In this document: piece after piece, positions 45,454 to 54,390 of the stretch
Numbering within the stretch: the first letter of the stretch is position 1
How the letters are laid out: every line of letters starts with the position of its first letter
DNA from: Pelagibius litoralis
GTDB taxonomy: Bacteria > Pseudomonadota > Alphaproteobacteria > Kiloniellales > Kiloniellaceae
Assembly: GCF_011683915.1 (NCBI RefSeq)
Contig: NZ_JAAQPH010000007.1
Location: 124,001-188,000 of the forward strand
DNA length: 64,000 bases
Reading direction: 5' to 3'
Made by a program: the position numbers and the translations under genes
Notes under the pieces: generated by a model
What the model was told of the DNA's origin: nothing
The model's database searches: none
The model's input: the letters and a program-made list of their open reading frames with translations, nothing else

Positions 45454-46543
45454 CGGCAGCCTCCGCCGCGCGGCCGACCGCTTTGCCCTGGCGGTCGAAG
45501 ATCAGCACCTCGACGGCGGTCTCGCCGCCCAGTACCGACAACGCGGTTGTCCGGGCAGCGGCTGCGACGGAGTCGGCCAGCGGCAGGCCGGCAGCGGTTG
45601 CGATATCCAGGACCTGCTTGGCGGTGTTGGCCCGGCGGCAGTCGTCCACCAGCTTGGGGGCGGCATCCAGGCCCTCCAGGGTATTTGCCAGAAGATCGAA
45701 ATCGACCTGGCTGCGCCCGGAATGCAGGTCCAGGTGCCCGGCGGCCAGTTTGCAGAGCTTGCCGAAGCCGCCGCCGATGGTCAGGCGCGGCAGCGGGTGC
45801 TTGCGCAGATACTTCAAAAGGCCGCCGGCGAAATCGCCCATGTCCAACAAGGCGATTTCCGGCAGATCGTAGCGTTGCTGTACCGCCGCCTCTGAGGTGG
45901 AGCCGGTGCAGGCGGCGACATGGGGCAGCTTGTTGGCGCGGGCGACATCGATGCCGCGATGGATCGAGTGGATCCAGGCCGAGCAGGAAAACGGCACCAC
46001 CACGCCGGTGGTGCCGAGGATCGAGAGCCCGCCGAGGATGCCGAGGCGCGGGTTCCAGGTTTTCTCCGCCAGCGCGGCCCCGTCCTCCACCGAGATCTCG
46101 ACCTCCACGTCGCCCGTCGCACCATGGGCCGAGGCAACCTCGGCGATGACCGCCTGCATCATCTGACGCGGGACCGGGTTGATCGCCGGCTCCCCGACGG
46201 CCAGGGGCAGGCCCGGTTTGGTGACGGTCCCGACGCCCGTGCCGGCCTTGAAGACGACGCCCTGGCCGGGTGCGCCAAGTCGTATCGTCGCGCCGACCAG
46301 GGCCAGATGGGTCACGTCCGGGTCGTCGCCGGCGTCCTTGACGATGGCGGCGCTGGCGGCGCCGCCTTCCAGTTTCTCCCGCGCCAGGGCAAAGGCCGGT
46401 TGCTCGCCCTTCGGCAGGGTGATGGTCACCGGGTCGGGAAAACCGCCGGTCAGCAGCGCGGTATAGGCGGCCTTGGTCGCCGCCGTTGCGCAGGCGCCTG
46501 TGGTCCAGCCTCTCTTCAGTTCGCCCTCGGGCTTTCGTGTCAT
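45446..46543 (-). CDS. cbiD: Cobalt-precorrin-5B C1-methyltransferase CbiD
   Basis: CbiD methylates C1 during corrin ring synthesis and is the hallmark of the anaerobic (cobalt-early) route; the aerobic route uses CobF instead. The 365-residue protein starts LKRGWTTGACATAATKAAYTALL. It shows LGILGGLSILGTTGVVVPFSCSAW and GGGFGKLCKLAAGHLDLHSGRSQVD, all family signatures. The minus strand upstream reads TAGAAT six bases before the ATG, which would fit a -10 element for a leaderless transcript; no ribosome binding site is visible. cobK overlaps its end. Confidence 0.93.
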   Translation of the reverse strand: MTRKPEGELKRGWTTGACATAATKAAYTALLTGGFPDPVTITLPKGEQPAFALAREKLEGGAASAAIVKDAGDDPDVTHLALVGATIRLGAPGQGVVFKAGTGVGTVTKPGLPLAVGEPAINPVPRQMMQAVIAEVASAHGATGDVEVEISVEDGAALAEKTWNPRLGILGGLSILGTTGVVVPFSCSAWIHSIHRGIDVARANKLPHVAACTGSTSEAAVQQRYDLPEIALLDMGDFAGGLLKYLRKHPLPRLTIGGGFGKLCKLAAGHLDLHSGRSQVDFDLLANTLEGLDAAPKLVDDCRRANTAKQVLDIATAAGLPLADSVAAAARTTALSVLGGETAVEVLIFDRQGKAVGRAAEAADG

Positions 46544-46560
46544 GTCGCTATTCTACAAAT

Positions 46561-46576
46561 CCAGGCATTTCCCTGG
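46561..46576. promoter_or_regulatory. Small palindrome in the cbiD-cobA divergent gap
   Basis: CCAGG and CCTGG pair perfectly around six bases in the 70-base gap between the divergent cbiD and cobA genes. It may be an operator acting on both, or chance. The gap is too short for a cobalamin riboswitch. Confidence 0.3.
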
Positions 46577-46613
46577 CTAGGCTTGGCGGGCCGGGGCGTC
46601 TACACTCTTTTGC

Positions 46614-47453
46614 ATGAATACCACGTTGAAGGCATTACCGGTGTTTCAGCCGGGCACGGTCTGGCTGGTGGGCGCCGGCCCCGGCGATCCCGGCCTGCTG
46701 ACCCTGCACGCCGTCAACGCCCTGCAGCAGGCCGATGTACTGGTCTATGACGCCCTGGTGGGCGAGGCGGTGCTGGATCTCGCGCCGGCGGACTGCGAGC
46801 GCATCTATGCCGGCAAGCGCGGCGGGCGGCCCTCGCCGGTCCAGGCCGATATCTCCCAGCGTCTGGTGCGCCTGGCCAAGGAGGGCAAGCGGGTGCTGCG
46901 CCTGAAGGGCGGCGACCCCTTTGTTTTCGGCCGCGGCGGAGAGGAAGCCCTTTCCCTGGTTGCGGCGGGCGTGCCCTTCCGCATTGTGCCGGGTATTTCC
47001 GCGGGGATCGGCGGCCTTGCCTACGCCGGCATCCCGGTGACCCACCGCGATACCAACTCCGCCGTGACCTTCCTGACCGGCCACGGGGTCGGCGGTGAGG
47101 TGCCCGACGGCATTGACTGGGCCGCGCTCGCCAAGGGGTCGCCGGTCATCGTGCTCTACATGGCATTGAAGCACATCGCGGCCATTGCCGGCGCCTTGAT
47201 CGAACACGGGCGTTCCCCGTCGGAACCGGTGGCGGTGGTCAGCCAGGCGACGCTGCCGGCGCAGACCATTCTGGAGACTTGTCTGGCGCGCTGTGCCGAA
47301 GAGGTCACGGCGGCGGGGATCGAACCGCCCTGTATCGTGGTGATCGGCGAGGTGGTGCGCCTGCGCGCCGGTCTCGACTGGCAGGGCGCTGCCGAAGGCC
47401 GCGAACTGGATGACGATCCCCTGGGGCTGCGCCACCGGCGCGAAACGGGATGA
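46614..47453 (+). CDS. cobA: Uroporphyrinogen-III C-methyltransferase CobA
   Basis: CobA makes precorrin-2 by methylating uroporphyrinogen III at C2 and C7; this is the entry to B12 and siroheme. It is a 279-residue tetrapyrrole methylase with VWLVGAGPGDPGLLTLHAV, YAGKRGGRPSP, LRLKGGDPFVFGRGGEE and VPGISAGIGGLAYAGIPVTHRD. TACACT lies seven bases before the ATG, and no ribosome binding site is visible. A leaderless start is therefore possible. cobB follows with an ATGA overlap. Confidence 0.94.
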   Translation: MNTTLKALPVFQPGTVWLVGAGPGDPGLLTLHAVNALQQADVLVYDALVGEAVLDLAPADCERIYAGKRGGRPSPVQADISQRLVRLAKEGKRVLRLKGGDPFVFGRGGEEALSLVAAGVPFRIVPGISAGIGGLAYAGIPVTHRDTNSAVTFLTGHGVGGEVPDGIDWAALAKGSPVIVLYMALKHIAAIAGALIEHGRSPSEPVAVVSQATLPAQTILETCLARCAEEVTAAGIEPPCIVVIGEVVRLRAGLDWQGAAEGRELDDDPLGLRHRRETG

Positions 47454-48832
47454 CCGGCAGCGCGGCTGGGGGCGGCCCGGCTGGGCCCGGCCCGGCCGGG
47501 CTGCTGATCGCCGCCCCCGCATCGGGCAGCGGCAAGACCACGGTCACCCTTGCCCTGCTGCGCTATCTGCGCCGGCTTGGGCATAGGGTTTCCGCCATAA
47601 AGGTCGGCCCGGACTACATCGATCCCGGCTTTCATGCGGCCGCTTCCGGGCGTGCCTGCCTCAATCTCGATTCCTGGGCAATGCGGGAGCAGACCCTGGC
47701 GGCCGCCCTCGGCCAGGCCGGCAGGGATGCGGAACTGATCGTTGGCGAGGGGGTCATGGGCCTGTTCGACGGCGCCGCCGTGACCGACGGCCACGGCCTG
47801 GCCGCCGGCTCCACCGCCTCTCTCGCGGCGATGACCGCCTGGCCCGTGATCCTGGTGGTGGATTGCAAAGGCATGGCGGCCTCGGTGGCTGCTTTGGTGC
47901 GTGGCTTCGCGGCGTTTCATGAGAAGGTCGCACTCGGCGGGGTGATCCTGAATTCGGTCGCGTCGGAGCGTCATGAGTGCCTGCTGCGCGCCGCCTGTCA
48001 TGAGGCCGGTGTTCCGGTCCTCGGCGCCCTGCGCCGGATGCCGGAACTGGAAAGGCCGTCACGACATCTGGGCCTTGTCCAGGCAGGGGAGGACCCGGCC
48101 CTGGAGCGGTTTCTCGAAACGGCGGCCTCTGCTCTCGGTGGGCAGATCGACGTGCCCGCGCTGCTCGCAGCCGCCCGTCCCTTCACAGTGGCTGCCTCAG
48201 ATGCCGCGCCGTCGACCCTGGCTTGCCCACTGGCGCCTTTGGGCCAACGCATTGCGGTGGCGCGCGATGTCGCCTTTGCGTTCTGTTACCCACTGGTTCT
48301 GGCGGCTTGGCGGGACGCCGGCGCCGAGGTTTCCTTTTTTTCGCCGCTCGCTGACGAAGGCCCCGACCCGGCGGCCGACGCGGTCTACCTGCCGGGCGGC
48401 TATCCGGAACTGCATGCCGTGGCCCTGGCGGCCAACCGAGGCTTCCGCGCAGGCATGCAGGCGGCCGTGGCCCGCAATGCGGTGGTATACGGCGAGTGCG
48501 GCGGTTACATGGTCCTCGGCAGCGGACTGGAGGATTCAGCCGGCCAGACCCATGAAATGCTCGGCCTGCTGCCCTTGGAAAGCTCGCTTATGAATGCCCG
48601 GCGAAGCCTGGGCTACCGCCGCGCGGAGATTCGGGCGGACGGACCTTTGGGGCGGGCGGGAACGGCCTACCGCGCCCATGAGTTTCACTACGCGATGGCG
48701 CAGGCAGCCGGCGGCGATCCGCTCTTTCAGGTTGCGCCCGCCTCCGGGCAGACCAACGGGGCGGCGGGACAACGCCAGGGTTGTGTCATGGGATCGTTTT
48801 TGCATCTCATCGACCGGGAAGGTCGGCAATAG
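47450..48832 (+). CDS. cobB: Cobyrinate/hydrogenobyrinate a,c-diamide synthase CobB
   Basis: CobB amidates the a and c acetate groups with glutamine and ATP. The 460-residue protein has the N-terminal ATP-binding region APASGSGKTTVTLALL near residue 25, KVGPDYIDPGFHAAASGR, and EGVMGLFDGA. The amidotransferase domain from about residue 245 has the nucleophile Cys in YGECGGYMVLG. A GC-rich low-complexity stretch (AAGGGPAGPGPAG) precedes the P-loop. It is coupled to cobA by ATGA. Confidence 0.94.
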   Translation: MTGSAAGGGPAGPGPAGLLIAAPASGSGKTTVTLALLRYLRRLGHRVSAIKVGPDYIDPGFHAAASGRACLNLDSWAMREQTLAAALGQAGRDAELIVGEGVMGLFDGAAVTDGHGLAAGSTASLAAMTAWPVILVVDCKGMAASVAALVRGFAAFHEKVALGGVILNSVASERHECLLRAACHEAGVPVLGALRRMPELERPSRHLGLVQAGEDPALERFLETAASALGGQIDVPALLAAARPFTVAASDAAPSTLACPLAPLGQRIAVARDVAFAFCYPLVLAAWRDAGAEVSFFSPLADEGPDPAADAVYLPGGYPELHAVALAANRGFRAGMQAAVARNAVVYGECGGYMVLGSGLEDSAGQTHEMLGLLPLESSLMNARRSLGYRRAEIRADGPLGRAGTAYRAHEFHYAMAQAAGGDPLFQVAPASGQTNGAAGQRQGCVMGSFLHLIDREGRQ

Positions 48833-49176
48833 AAACTGCGTGTGGTTGCGAAGAATAACGCCTAAGGTTGTATTCGTCACAGAATTGACTTTGGATTGCC
48901 CTTGCGAAAGACGCTGTAGTCTCGCGACTTTCATATGATCGCCTGGCATGCCTATAAGGGGCGACTCATAAGCGAATCATTCGATTTTACTTTACTATTT
49001 GATTAGATTACCAAGGGGGGCGGCGTTGTTGACCGGTGGGTGAAACCCTCGGTTTGTCTGAGGCGTTTCAGTGCCGATCGTCCAAGGCCGCTAAAGATTG
49101 AAACAAGAATCTGTGGGGTTCGGCCTGAGACGCTGGCCGGGCCGTCTACCACAGCAGGAAATCCGGGGAGCGTTAG
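48833..49176. other. Intergenic region before mscS, locally AT-rich
   Basis: This 344-base gap follows cobB. Its middle (about 48970-49010) is unusually AT-rich for the window and likely holds the promoter for the mechanosensitive channel operon. No gene, riboswitch or strong terminator was recognised. Confidence 0.45.
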
Positions 49177-50010
49177 ATGGAAGATTCAGTAGCGGGTATT
49201 TGGGGCATGGTGGTCGGACTGGTCACCTCTTACGGGCTGAGCGTCGTCGGCGCCATCGTCATTCTGATTGTCGGCTTCATGATTGCCGGCTGGGTGAAGG
49301 CGACGGTCAGCAAGGCGTTGAGCAAGATCGAGAAGGTCGATGAGACCCTCAGGGCCTTCTTTGCCAGCCTTGCCTACTATGCGGTGGTCATTTTCACCAT
49401 TGTTGCCGTTCTGGCGCAGTTCGGCATTGAGACCACCAGCTTTATCGCCGTACTGGGTGCCGCCGGCCTGGCCATCGGTCTGGCGCTGCAGGGAACGCTC
49501 AGCAATGTCGCCGCCGGTGTTATGCTGCTGCTCTTCCGGCCCTTCAAGATCGGCGACTACATCGAAGGCGGCGGCTTGGCCGGCACGGTGAAGAGCATCA
49601 CCCTCTTCATCACTGAGCTGGCGACGCCCGACAACGTTCAGATCATTGCCCCCAATTCGCAGCTTTGGGGATCGGCGATCAAGAACTACAGCTTCCATGC
49701 GACGCGCCGCGTCGATCTGGTGATCGGCATCGCCTACGAGGACGACATCGACCGCGCCCTTGCCGCCTGTGTGGATGAGAGCAAGAAGGACTCCAGGGTT
49801 CTGGCCGACCCGGCGCCGATGGCTGCCGTGACCGACCTGGGCGACAGCTCGGTGAACTTCACGGTTCGGCTCTGGTGCAATGCGGCCGACTACTGGGGTC
49901 TCAAGTTCGACATGACCAAGAACCTGAAGAATCGGATGGATAGTGAAAATATCTCAATTCCCTACCCGCAACGCATGGTCCATACGGCCGGCAGCGCGGC
50001 GGCGGAGTAA
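49177..50010 (+). CDS. mscS: Small-conductance mechanosensitive channel (MscS family)
   Basis: This is an inner-membrane channel that opens under membrane tension and protects against osmotic downshock. It has 277 residues with three N-terminal transmembrane segments. The third has the pore-lining pattern GAAGLAIGLALQGTLSNVAAGVMLLLFRPF near residue 90-120, then FKIGDYIEGGG, the beta domain and the C-terminal alpha/beta domain. GGGGAG lies about seven bases upstream of the ATG. The DUF4197 gene follows and may overlap its 3' end. Confidence 0.93.
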   Translation: MEDSVAGIWGMVVGLVTSYGLSVVGAIVILIVGFMIAGWVKATVSKALSKIEKVDETLRAFFASLAYYAVVIFTIVAVLAQFGIETTSFIAVLGAAGLAIGLALQGTLSNVAAGVMLLLFRPFKIGDYIEGGGLAGTVKSITLFITELATPDNVQIIAPNSQLWGSAIKNYSFHATRRVDLVIGIAYEDDIDRALAACVDESKKDSRVLADPAPMAAVTDLGDSSVNFTVRLWCNAADYWGLKFDMTKNLKNRMDSENISIPYPQRMVHTAGSAAAE

Positions 50011-50047
50011 CAAGACGCGCGACAGGCGCGATCCAGCAAAGGCCGGG

Positions 50048-50809
50048 GTGCGGGCTCTCGCCCTCACGCTGGCCTTTTTTGCCCTTTCTTTGGGCGCCTC
50101 ATTTTCGCCCGACCCGGCGCTTGCCCAGGGCAGTCTTTTCGACAAGGCAAAGGACCTGTTGAAATCGGGCGATGGTGAGACCGCCGGCGGGCTTTCATCG
50201 ACAAGCCTCAGTTCGGCGGAGATCGGCGACGGCCTTCGTGAGGCCCTGAAAGTCGGCACCGAGCGCGTGGTCGGTCTACTCGGCCAGACCGACGGCTTCA
50301 ACGCGGATCCCGACATTCATATTCCCTTGCCCGACTCCCTGCAGAAGGTGCAGAAAGCACTTCAGACCGTCGGCATGTCCGATCTGGCGGATGATCTGGA
50401 GCTGCGGCTCAACCGCGCGGCGGAAGAAGCGACGCCTCAGGCCAAGCAGATTTTCTGGGACGCGATTTCAGAGATGTCGGTGGAAGATGCGGAGGGCATC
50501 TTGAACGGCCCGGAAGATGCGGCGACCCGTTACTTCCAGGACAAGATGACGCCGCCGCTTTCCGACGCCATGCGCCCGGTCGTGGACAACAGTCTTGCAG
50601 AGGTCGGCGCCATTGCCGCCTACGACAATATGATGGGGGAGTATCGTGCGCTGCCCTTGGTGCCCGATGCCAAGGCGGATCTGACCGACTATGCCTTGGA
50701 GCAGGCACTCGACGGTCTTTTCACCTATGTCGCCCGTGAAGAAGCGGCGATTCGCAGTGATCCGGCCAAGCGTACGACGGAAATTCTGCAAAAGGTATTT
50801 GGGGAATAA
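50048..50809 (+). CDS. DUF4197 family secreted/periplasmic protein
   Basis: This protein is mostly helical. The body starts GSLFDKAKDLLKS and contains GLREALKVGTERVV and DIHIPLPDSLQKVQKAL, as in DUF4197 proteins. Its function is not known. A signal peptide is visible (RALALTLAFFALSLG, cleavage near PALA-QG). I prefer the GTG at 50048, because the signal then begins cleanly; this gives 253 residues. A GTG at 49943 would add a very basic 35-residue stretch that overlaps the end of mscS. It is followed by the AsmA-like gene in the same direction. Confidence 0.75.
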   Translation: MRALALTLAFFALSLGASFSPDPALAQGSLFDKAKDLLKSGDGETAGGLSSTSLSSAEIGDGLREALKVGTERVVGLLGQTDGFNADPDIHIPLPDSLQKVQKALQTVGMSDLADDLELRLNRAAEEATPQAKQIFWDAISEMSVEDAEGILNGPEDAATRYFQDKMTPPLSDAMRPVVDNSLAEVGAIAAYDNMMGEYRALPLVPDAKADLTDYALEQALDGLFTYVAREEAAIRSDPAKRTTEILQKVFGE

Positions 50810-50858
50810 CGGCGCCTGCCGACAGTGAGCGGCGCTTTGTTTGGAGGGTTTAAGTAGC

Positions 50859-52880
50859 ATGAAGAAGCTTTTTATTGGCCTTGGCGTGATTGTGGTCCTG
50901 CTGATTGCGGCCGTGATCATCGTTCCCCAGCTTGTGCCGCTGGAAAGCTATAAGGGTGAGATCCAGGCGCGGGCAAAAGAGGCGACCGGGCGCGATCTGC
51001 GCATCGACGGCCCGATCTCGCTGTCCCTGTTTCCCGCCATCGCGATTTCCGTCGAGGATGTCGGATTCTCGAATGCGCCGGGCGCGACGACGCCGGAGAT
51101 GGCCACCATCGAACGCCTCGATGTTGCGCTGCAGATTCTGCCGCTGATCAGCGGCGAGGTGGTGGTCGATCGCTTCATCCTGGAGCGGCCGGTGATCAAC
51201 CTTGAGGTCGATGCCGAGGGCAAGGCCAACTGGGATATCCAGACCGGCAGCGCGGCGCCGGCCGCCGATGGTGGCGGATCGGCCGCGGGTAGCGGCGATA
51301 GCGGTTCGGCGGTGAGCGAAATCAGCCTCGGCGAGGTGCGTCTGGTGGACGGCACCCTTTCCTACATCGACCGCAAGGGCGGCCAGGAAGAGACCGTCAG
51401 CGAGATCAACATGGAGCTTTCGCTGCCCAGCCTGTCGGAACCCTTTGCCGCCGAAGGCTCGGCGGTCTGGAAGGGCGAAACCATTGCCCTTACGGTTGAC
51501 GCGGAGAGCCCGCAGAACCTGATGTCCGGCGAGGCCAGCAATCTGGCCATGAAAGTCGAAGCGGCGCCGGTTACCTTTTCCTTCGACGGTGCGGCGCGCA
51601 ATGCCGATGATCTGGGCCTGCAGGGGCAGCTTGCCCTGGCCATTCCCTCGATCCGCAACCTGGCGGCCTGGACCGGCAATCCCCTGGACTTCCCCGGCGA
51701 AGGCCTTGGCCCCTTCAACCTTGAAGGCGTGCTGGAAATGATGGGGGCGAAAGTCGCGCTCACCGACGCCAAGCTCTCGATCGACGAGATCGCCGCCGAC
51801 GGCCTGTTTTCCGTCGATGCGCGGGGCGCCAAGCCGATGATCAAAGCCGAGCTGAATGTCGATCAACTGAACCTCAATCCCTATCTGCCGCCCGAGAGCG
51901 AGGACGGTACGCCAAGCGCGGGCGGTTCCGACGGTGCTGCCGGATCGGGCGGCGACGCCGGCCAGGGCGGCTGGAGCGACGAACCGATTGACGTCAGCGC
52001 CCTGGGCGCCCTCGATGCCGACCTGGCCTTCAACGCCGGGGGTATCCAGTTCAAGGAAGTGAAGATCGGCAAGAGCAGCCTCGCGGTTCTTCTGCAGGAC
52101 AGCAAGCTGACGGCGGATCTCGCGGAAATGCAGCTCTATGACGGGGCTGGCAAGGGTAAGATCGTGGTCGACGGCGCCAGCGGCAAGCCGGTGGTGGCTG
52201 CCGATTTCGACCTCGCCAATTTCCAGGCTGGACCTTTCCTCAGCGATCTGGCGGACTTCGACCGCATCCTGGGGACGACGGAAACCCAGCTGTCGGTAAC
52301 GGCTGCCGGCGGCTCCCAAAAAGAACTGGTTTCCAGTTTGAAGGGTAATGGCGCTGTGGTCTTCAAGGACGGTGCCGTGAAGGGGATCAATCTGGCGGCC
52401 ATGATGCGCAACATCTCCGCTGCGGCCATCGAGCAGTCCTTCAGCGACGCCGAACAGACCGACTTTGCCGAACTGTCGGGCACCTTCCAGATCGACAAGG
52501 GCATTGTCTCCAACAAGGACCTCTCTCTTGTTGCGCCGCTTGTCCGCATGACCGGTGAGGGGACCATTCCCCTGCCGCCCAAGACCATCGACTATCAGGT
52601 GAAGCCGAAGCTGGTGAGCTCGCTGGAAGGACAGGGCGGCCAGTCCGACCTGTCCGGTATCGCCGTGCCTATCAAGGTGACCGGACCCTGGAACGATATC
52701 TCCTACAAACCGGACTTGGAGGGCGCCTTAAAGGACCAGATCAAGGACCCCGGTGCCTTGTTGGAGAAGGTGCCTGAGGGCGGCGCCAAGGACCTGCTCG
52801 ACAAGCTGGCGCCCAAGTCCGAAGGAGAGGGCGGCTCGACATCACCGCTTGATCTGAAGAAGGGTCTCTTCGGCAATTGA
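50859..52880 (+). CDS. AsmA family protein
   Basis: This is an inner-membrane anchored, periplasm-facing protein of 673 residues related to AsmA and the bridge-like lipid-transfer (VPS13-like) group, which affect outer-membrane phospholipid balance. One N-terminal transmembrane segment (MKKLFIGLGVIVVLLIAAVIIV) is followed by the AsmA_N region (DLRIDGPISLSLFPAIAISVEDV). The AsmA_2-type C-terminal region lies near residues 470-640 (FDRILGTTETQLSVTAAGG, GNGAVVFKDGAVKGINLA). Two Gly/Ser/Ala-rich linkers are present. GGAGGG lies before the ATG at 50859. The lipoprotein gene downstream overlaps its stop by TTGA. Confidence 0.9.
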   Translation: MKKLFIGLGVIVVLLIAAVIIVPQLVPLESYKGEIQARAKEATGRDLRIDGPISLSLFPAIAISVEDVGFSNAPGATTPEMATIERLDVALQILPLISGEVVVDRFILERPVINLEVDAEGKANWDIQTGSAAPAADGGGSAAGSGDSGSAVSEISLGEVRLVDGTLSYIDRKGGQEETVSEINMELSLPSLSEPFAAEGSAVWKGETIALTVDAESPQNLMSGEASNLAMKVEAAPVTFSFDGAARNADDLGLQGQLALAIPSIRNLAAWTGNPLDFPGEGLGPFNLEGVLEMMGAKVALTDAKLSIDEIAADGLFSVDARGAKPMIKAELNVDQLNLNPYLPPESEDGTPSAGGSDGAAGSGGDAGQGGWSDEPIDVSALGALDADLAFNAGGIQFKEVKIGKSSLAVLLQDSKLTADLAEMQLYDGAGKGKIVVDGASGKPVVAADFDLANFQAGPFLSDLADFDRILGTTETQLSVTAAGGSQKELVSSLKGNGAVVFKDGAVKGINLAAMMRNISAAAIEQSFSDAEQTDFAELSGTFQIDKGIVSNKDLSLVAPLVRMTGEGTIPLPPKTIDYQVKPKLVSSLEGQGGQSDLSGIAVPIKVTGPWNDISYKPDLEGALKDQIKDPGALLEKVPEGGAKDLLDKLAPKSEGEGGSTSPLDLKKGLFGN

Positions 52881-53398
52881 TCGGCGGGATCGCAAGGCTT
52901 GGCAAGCAGGCAACCGTGCGGCTGCGCGGCGCGACATTGGCCGTCGTTCCGCTCCTGCTTGTCTTCCTTGCGGGCTGCGCTTCGACCGCGCCGATCCCGC
53001 CGCAGGTACGGATCACCGATCTGCGCCTGCTCGACAGCGGCGTTTTCGAGCAGCGTTTCCAGATCGACATCAGGATCGGCAATCCCAACGACTTCGCCCT
53101 GCCGTTGGATGGCCTGACCTTCGATCTCGACGTCAACGGGGCGAACTTCGCCAGGGGCTTTTCCAACGAGACCGTGACGGTGCCGCGCCTTGGCGAGGCT
53201 GGGCTTTCCGTCATTGCCTCGACCACCTTTGTCGATCTGGTGCAGCAGATGTTGCTGTTGGCCGAGCGCGGCGATCTGACCTACCGGGTGCATGGCATTG
53301 CCTATCTGGACAGCCTGGCCCGGCGCCAGGCGCCCTATGAATCGATCGGCACCTTCCGGCTGTCGCGTGAGCAGCAGATCCGCGCCGAACAGCGCTAG
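52877..53398 (+). CDS. LEA14-like (LEA type 2 / WHy domain) lipoprotein
   Basis: This is a 173-residue predicted lipoprotein with a hydrophobic signal and lipobox ending VFLAGCAS at about residue 34. One LEA type 2/WHy beta-sandwich domain follows (VRITDLRLLDSGVFEQRFQI, IRIGNPNDFALPLDGLTFDL). Such proteins are linked to envelope or stress functions; the role here is unknown. The start could be the TTG at 52877, which overlaps the AsmA stop as TTGA. It could also be the GTG at 52916, which gives a shorter and more typical signal peptide with CAGG six bases before it. Confidence 0.82.
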   Translation: MIGGIARLGKQATVRLRGATLAVVPLLLVFLAGCASTAPIPPQVRITDLRLLDSGVFEQRFQIDIRIGNPNDFALPLDGLTFDLDVNGANFARGFSNETVTVPRLGEAGLSVIASTTFVDLVQQMLLLAERGDLTYRVHGIAYLDSLARRQAPYESIGTFRLSREQQIRAEQR

Positions 53399-53538
53399 CT
53401 AGTCGCTATCTGCCGGTTTCGACTGCAGGCTTCCGATCTTTGGAACGGCAGGCTAAACTAGGGCCCAGGAATTCCTGGGCCATGGTGGGGGCGCCCTCGA
53501 CTCCCAAACAAAGACCCTATGCCGGGAGAAGGCGCGCT

Positions 53539-54318
53539 ATGACGGTTACCCACAACGACCCGCAAATCAGCTATCCGACGGTCCGCCGCCTGGAGCTGGA
53601 GCGGCCCTGGTCCTGGCTTTCCGCCGGCTGGCGGGATCTCTGGCAGGCGCCGGGGGTAAGCCTGGTCTATGGGGCGATCTTCTGCCTGGTCTCCTTTGCC
53701 ATCACGGCCGGGGTTCTGCTGGCGGACCTCGCTTATCTGCTGCTGCCCCTGACGGCGGGTTTCATGCTGGTCGGGCCGATGCTGGCGGTCGGCCTTTACG
53801 AGACCAGCCGCAGGCTGGAAACCGGCGAGCCGGTCTCTCTCGGCGTTGCGCTTTTCGTGGCGACGCGTTCGCCCATGCGGCTGGCCTTTCTGGGGGTCAC
53901 CCTGATGATTGTCCTGCTGATCTGGATGCGTCTGGCCACCCTGCTGTTCGCCCTCTTTCTCGGCACCACCCATTTCCCGCCGCTGGCGGAGATCGTGCCG
54001 ACCCTTCTGTTCACCATGAACGGCCTGATGCTGTTGATGGTCGGCTCTGCCGCCGGTGCGCTGCTGGCTGCTCTGGTCTTTGCGGTCAGCGTGATTTCCG
54101 TGCCCTTGCTGATGGAGCGCGACGTCGACTTCATGACCGCCGTCATCACCTCGATCCAGTCGGTCAGGCGCAATCCCAAGCCGATGCTGCTTTGGGCCTG
54201 GCTGATCGCCCTGCTCACCGCCTGCGGCCTGGTGACCCTGTTCCTGGGGCTGATCATCACCTTCCCGCTGGTCGGCCATGCCACCTGGCACGCCTACCGC
54301 GACACCATCGGGCGCTAG
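53539..54318 (+). CDS. DUF2189 family integral membrane protein
   Basis: This is a 259-residue protein with about six transmembrane segments and a short soluble N terminus (VRRLELERPWSWLSAGWRDLW). DUF2189 signatures are the GWRDLWQAPGVSLVYG start and PLLMERDVDFMTAVITSIQSVRRNPKPM near residue 200. Its function is unknown; in the family it is often found close to oxidase or envelope genes. The ATG at 53539 has GGGAG and GAAGG before it. A palindromic element begins at its stop codon. Confidence 0.85.
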   Translation: MTVTHNDPQISYPTVRRLELERPWSWLSAGWRDLWQAPGVSLVYGAIFCLVSFAITAGVLLADLAYLLLPLTAGFMLVGPMLAVGLYETSRRLETGEPVSLGVALFVATRSPMRLAFLGVTLMIVLLIWMRLATLLFALFLGTTHFPPLAEIVPTLLFTMNGLMLLMVGSAAGALLAALVFAVSVISVPLLMERDVDFMTAVITSIQSVRRNPKPMLLWAWLIALLTACGLVTLFLGLIITFPLVGHATWHAYRDTIGR

Positions 54319-54376
54319 ATCGGATCATGTTTGGCGGAACCACTTTGTGGTTGCGCCAAAACATGTAAATCCGATC
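54318..54376. repeat. Large imperfect palindromic element at the DUF2189 gene end
   Basis: GATCGGAT (54318-54325) and ATCCGATC (54369-54376) are perfect inverted ends. Inside, CATGTTTGGCGGAACCAC pairs with GTGGTTGCGCCAAAACATG with one gap and one mismatch around a TTT loop. The element of 59 bases overlaps the last base of the DUF2189 stop codon. It looks like a dispersed palindrome and could also end transcription from both sides. Confidence 0.7.
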
Positions 54377-54390
54377 GCCATCAAAAAGTT

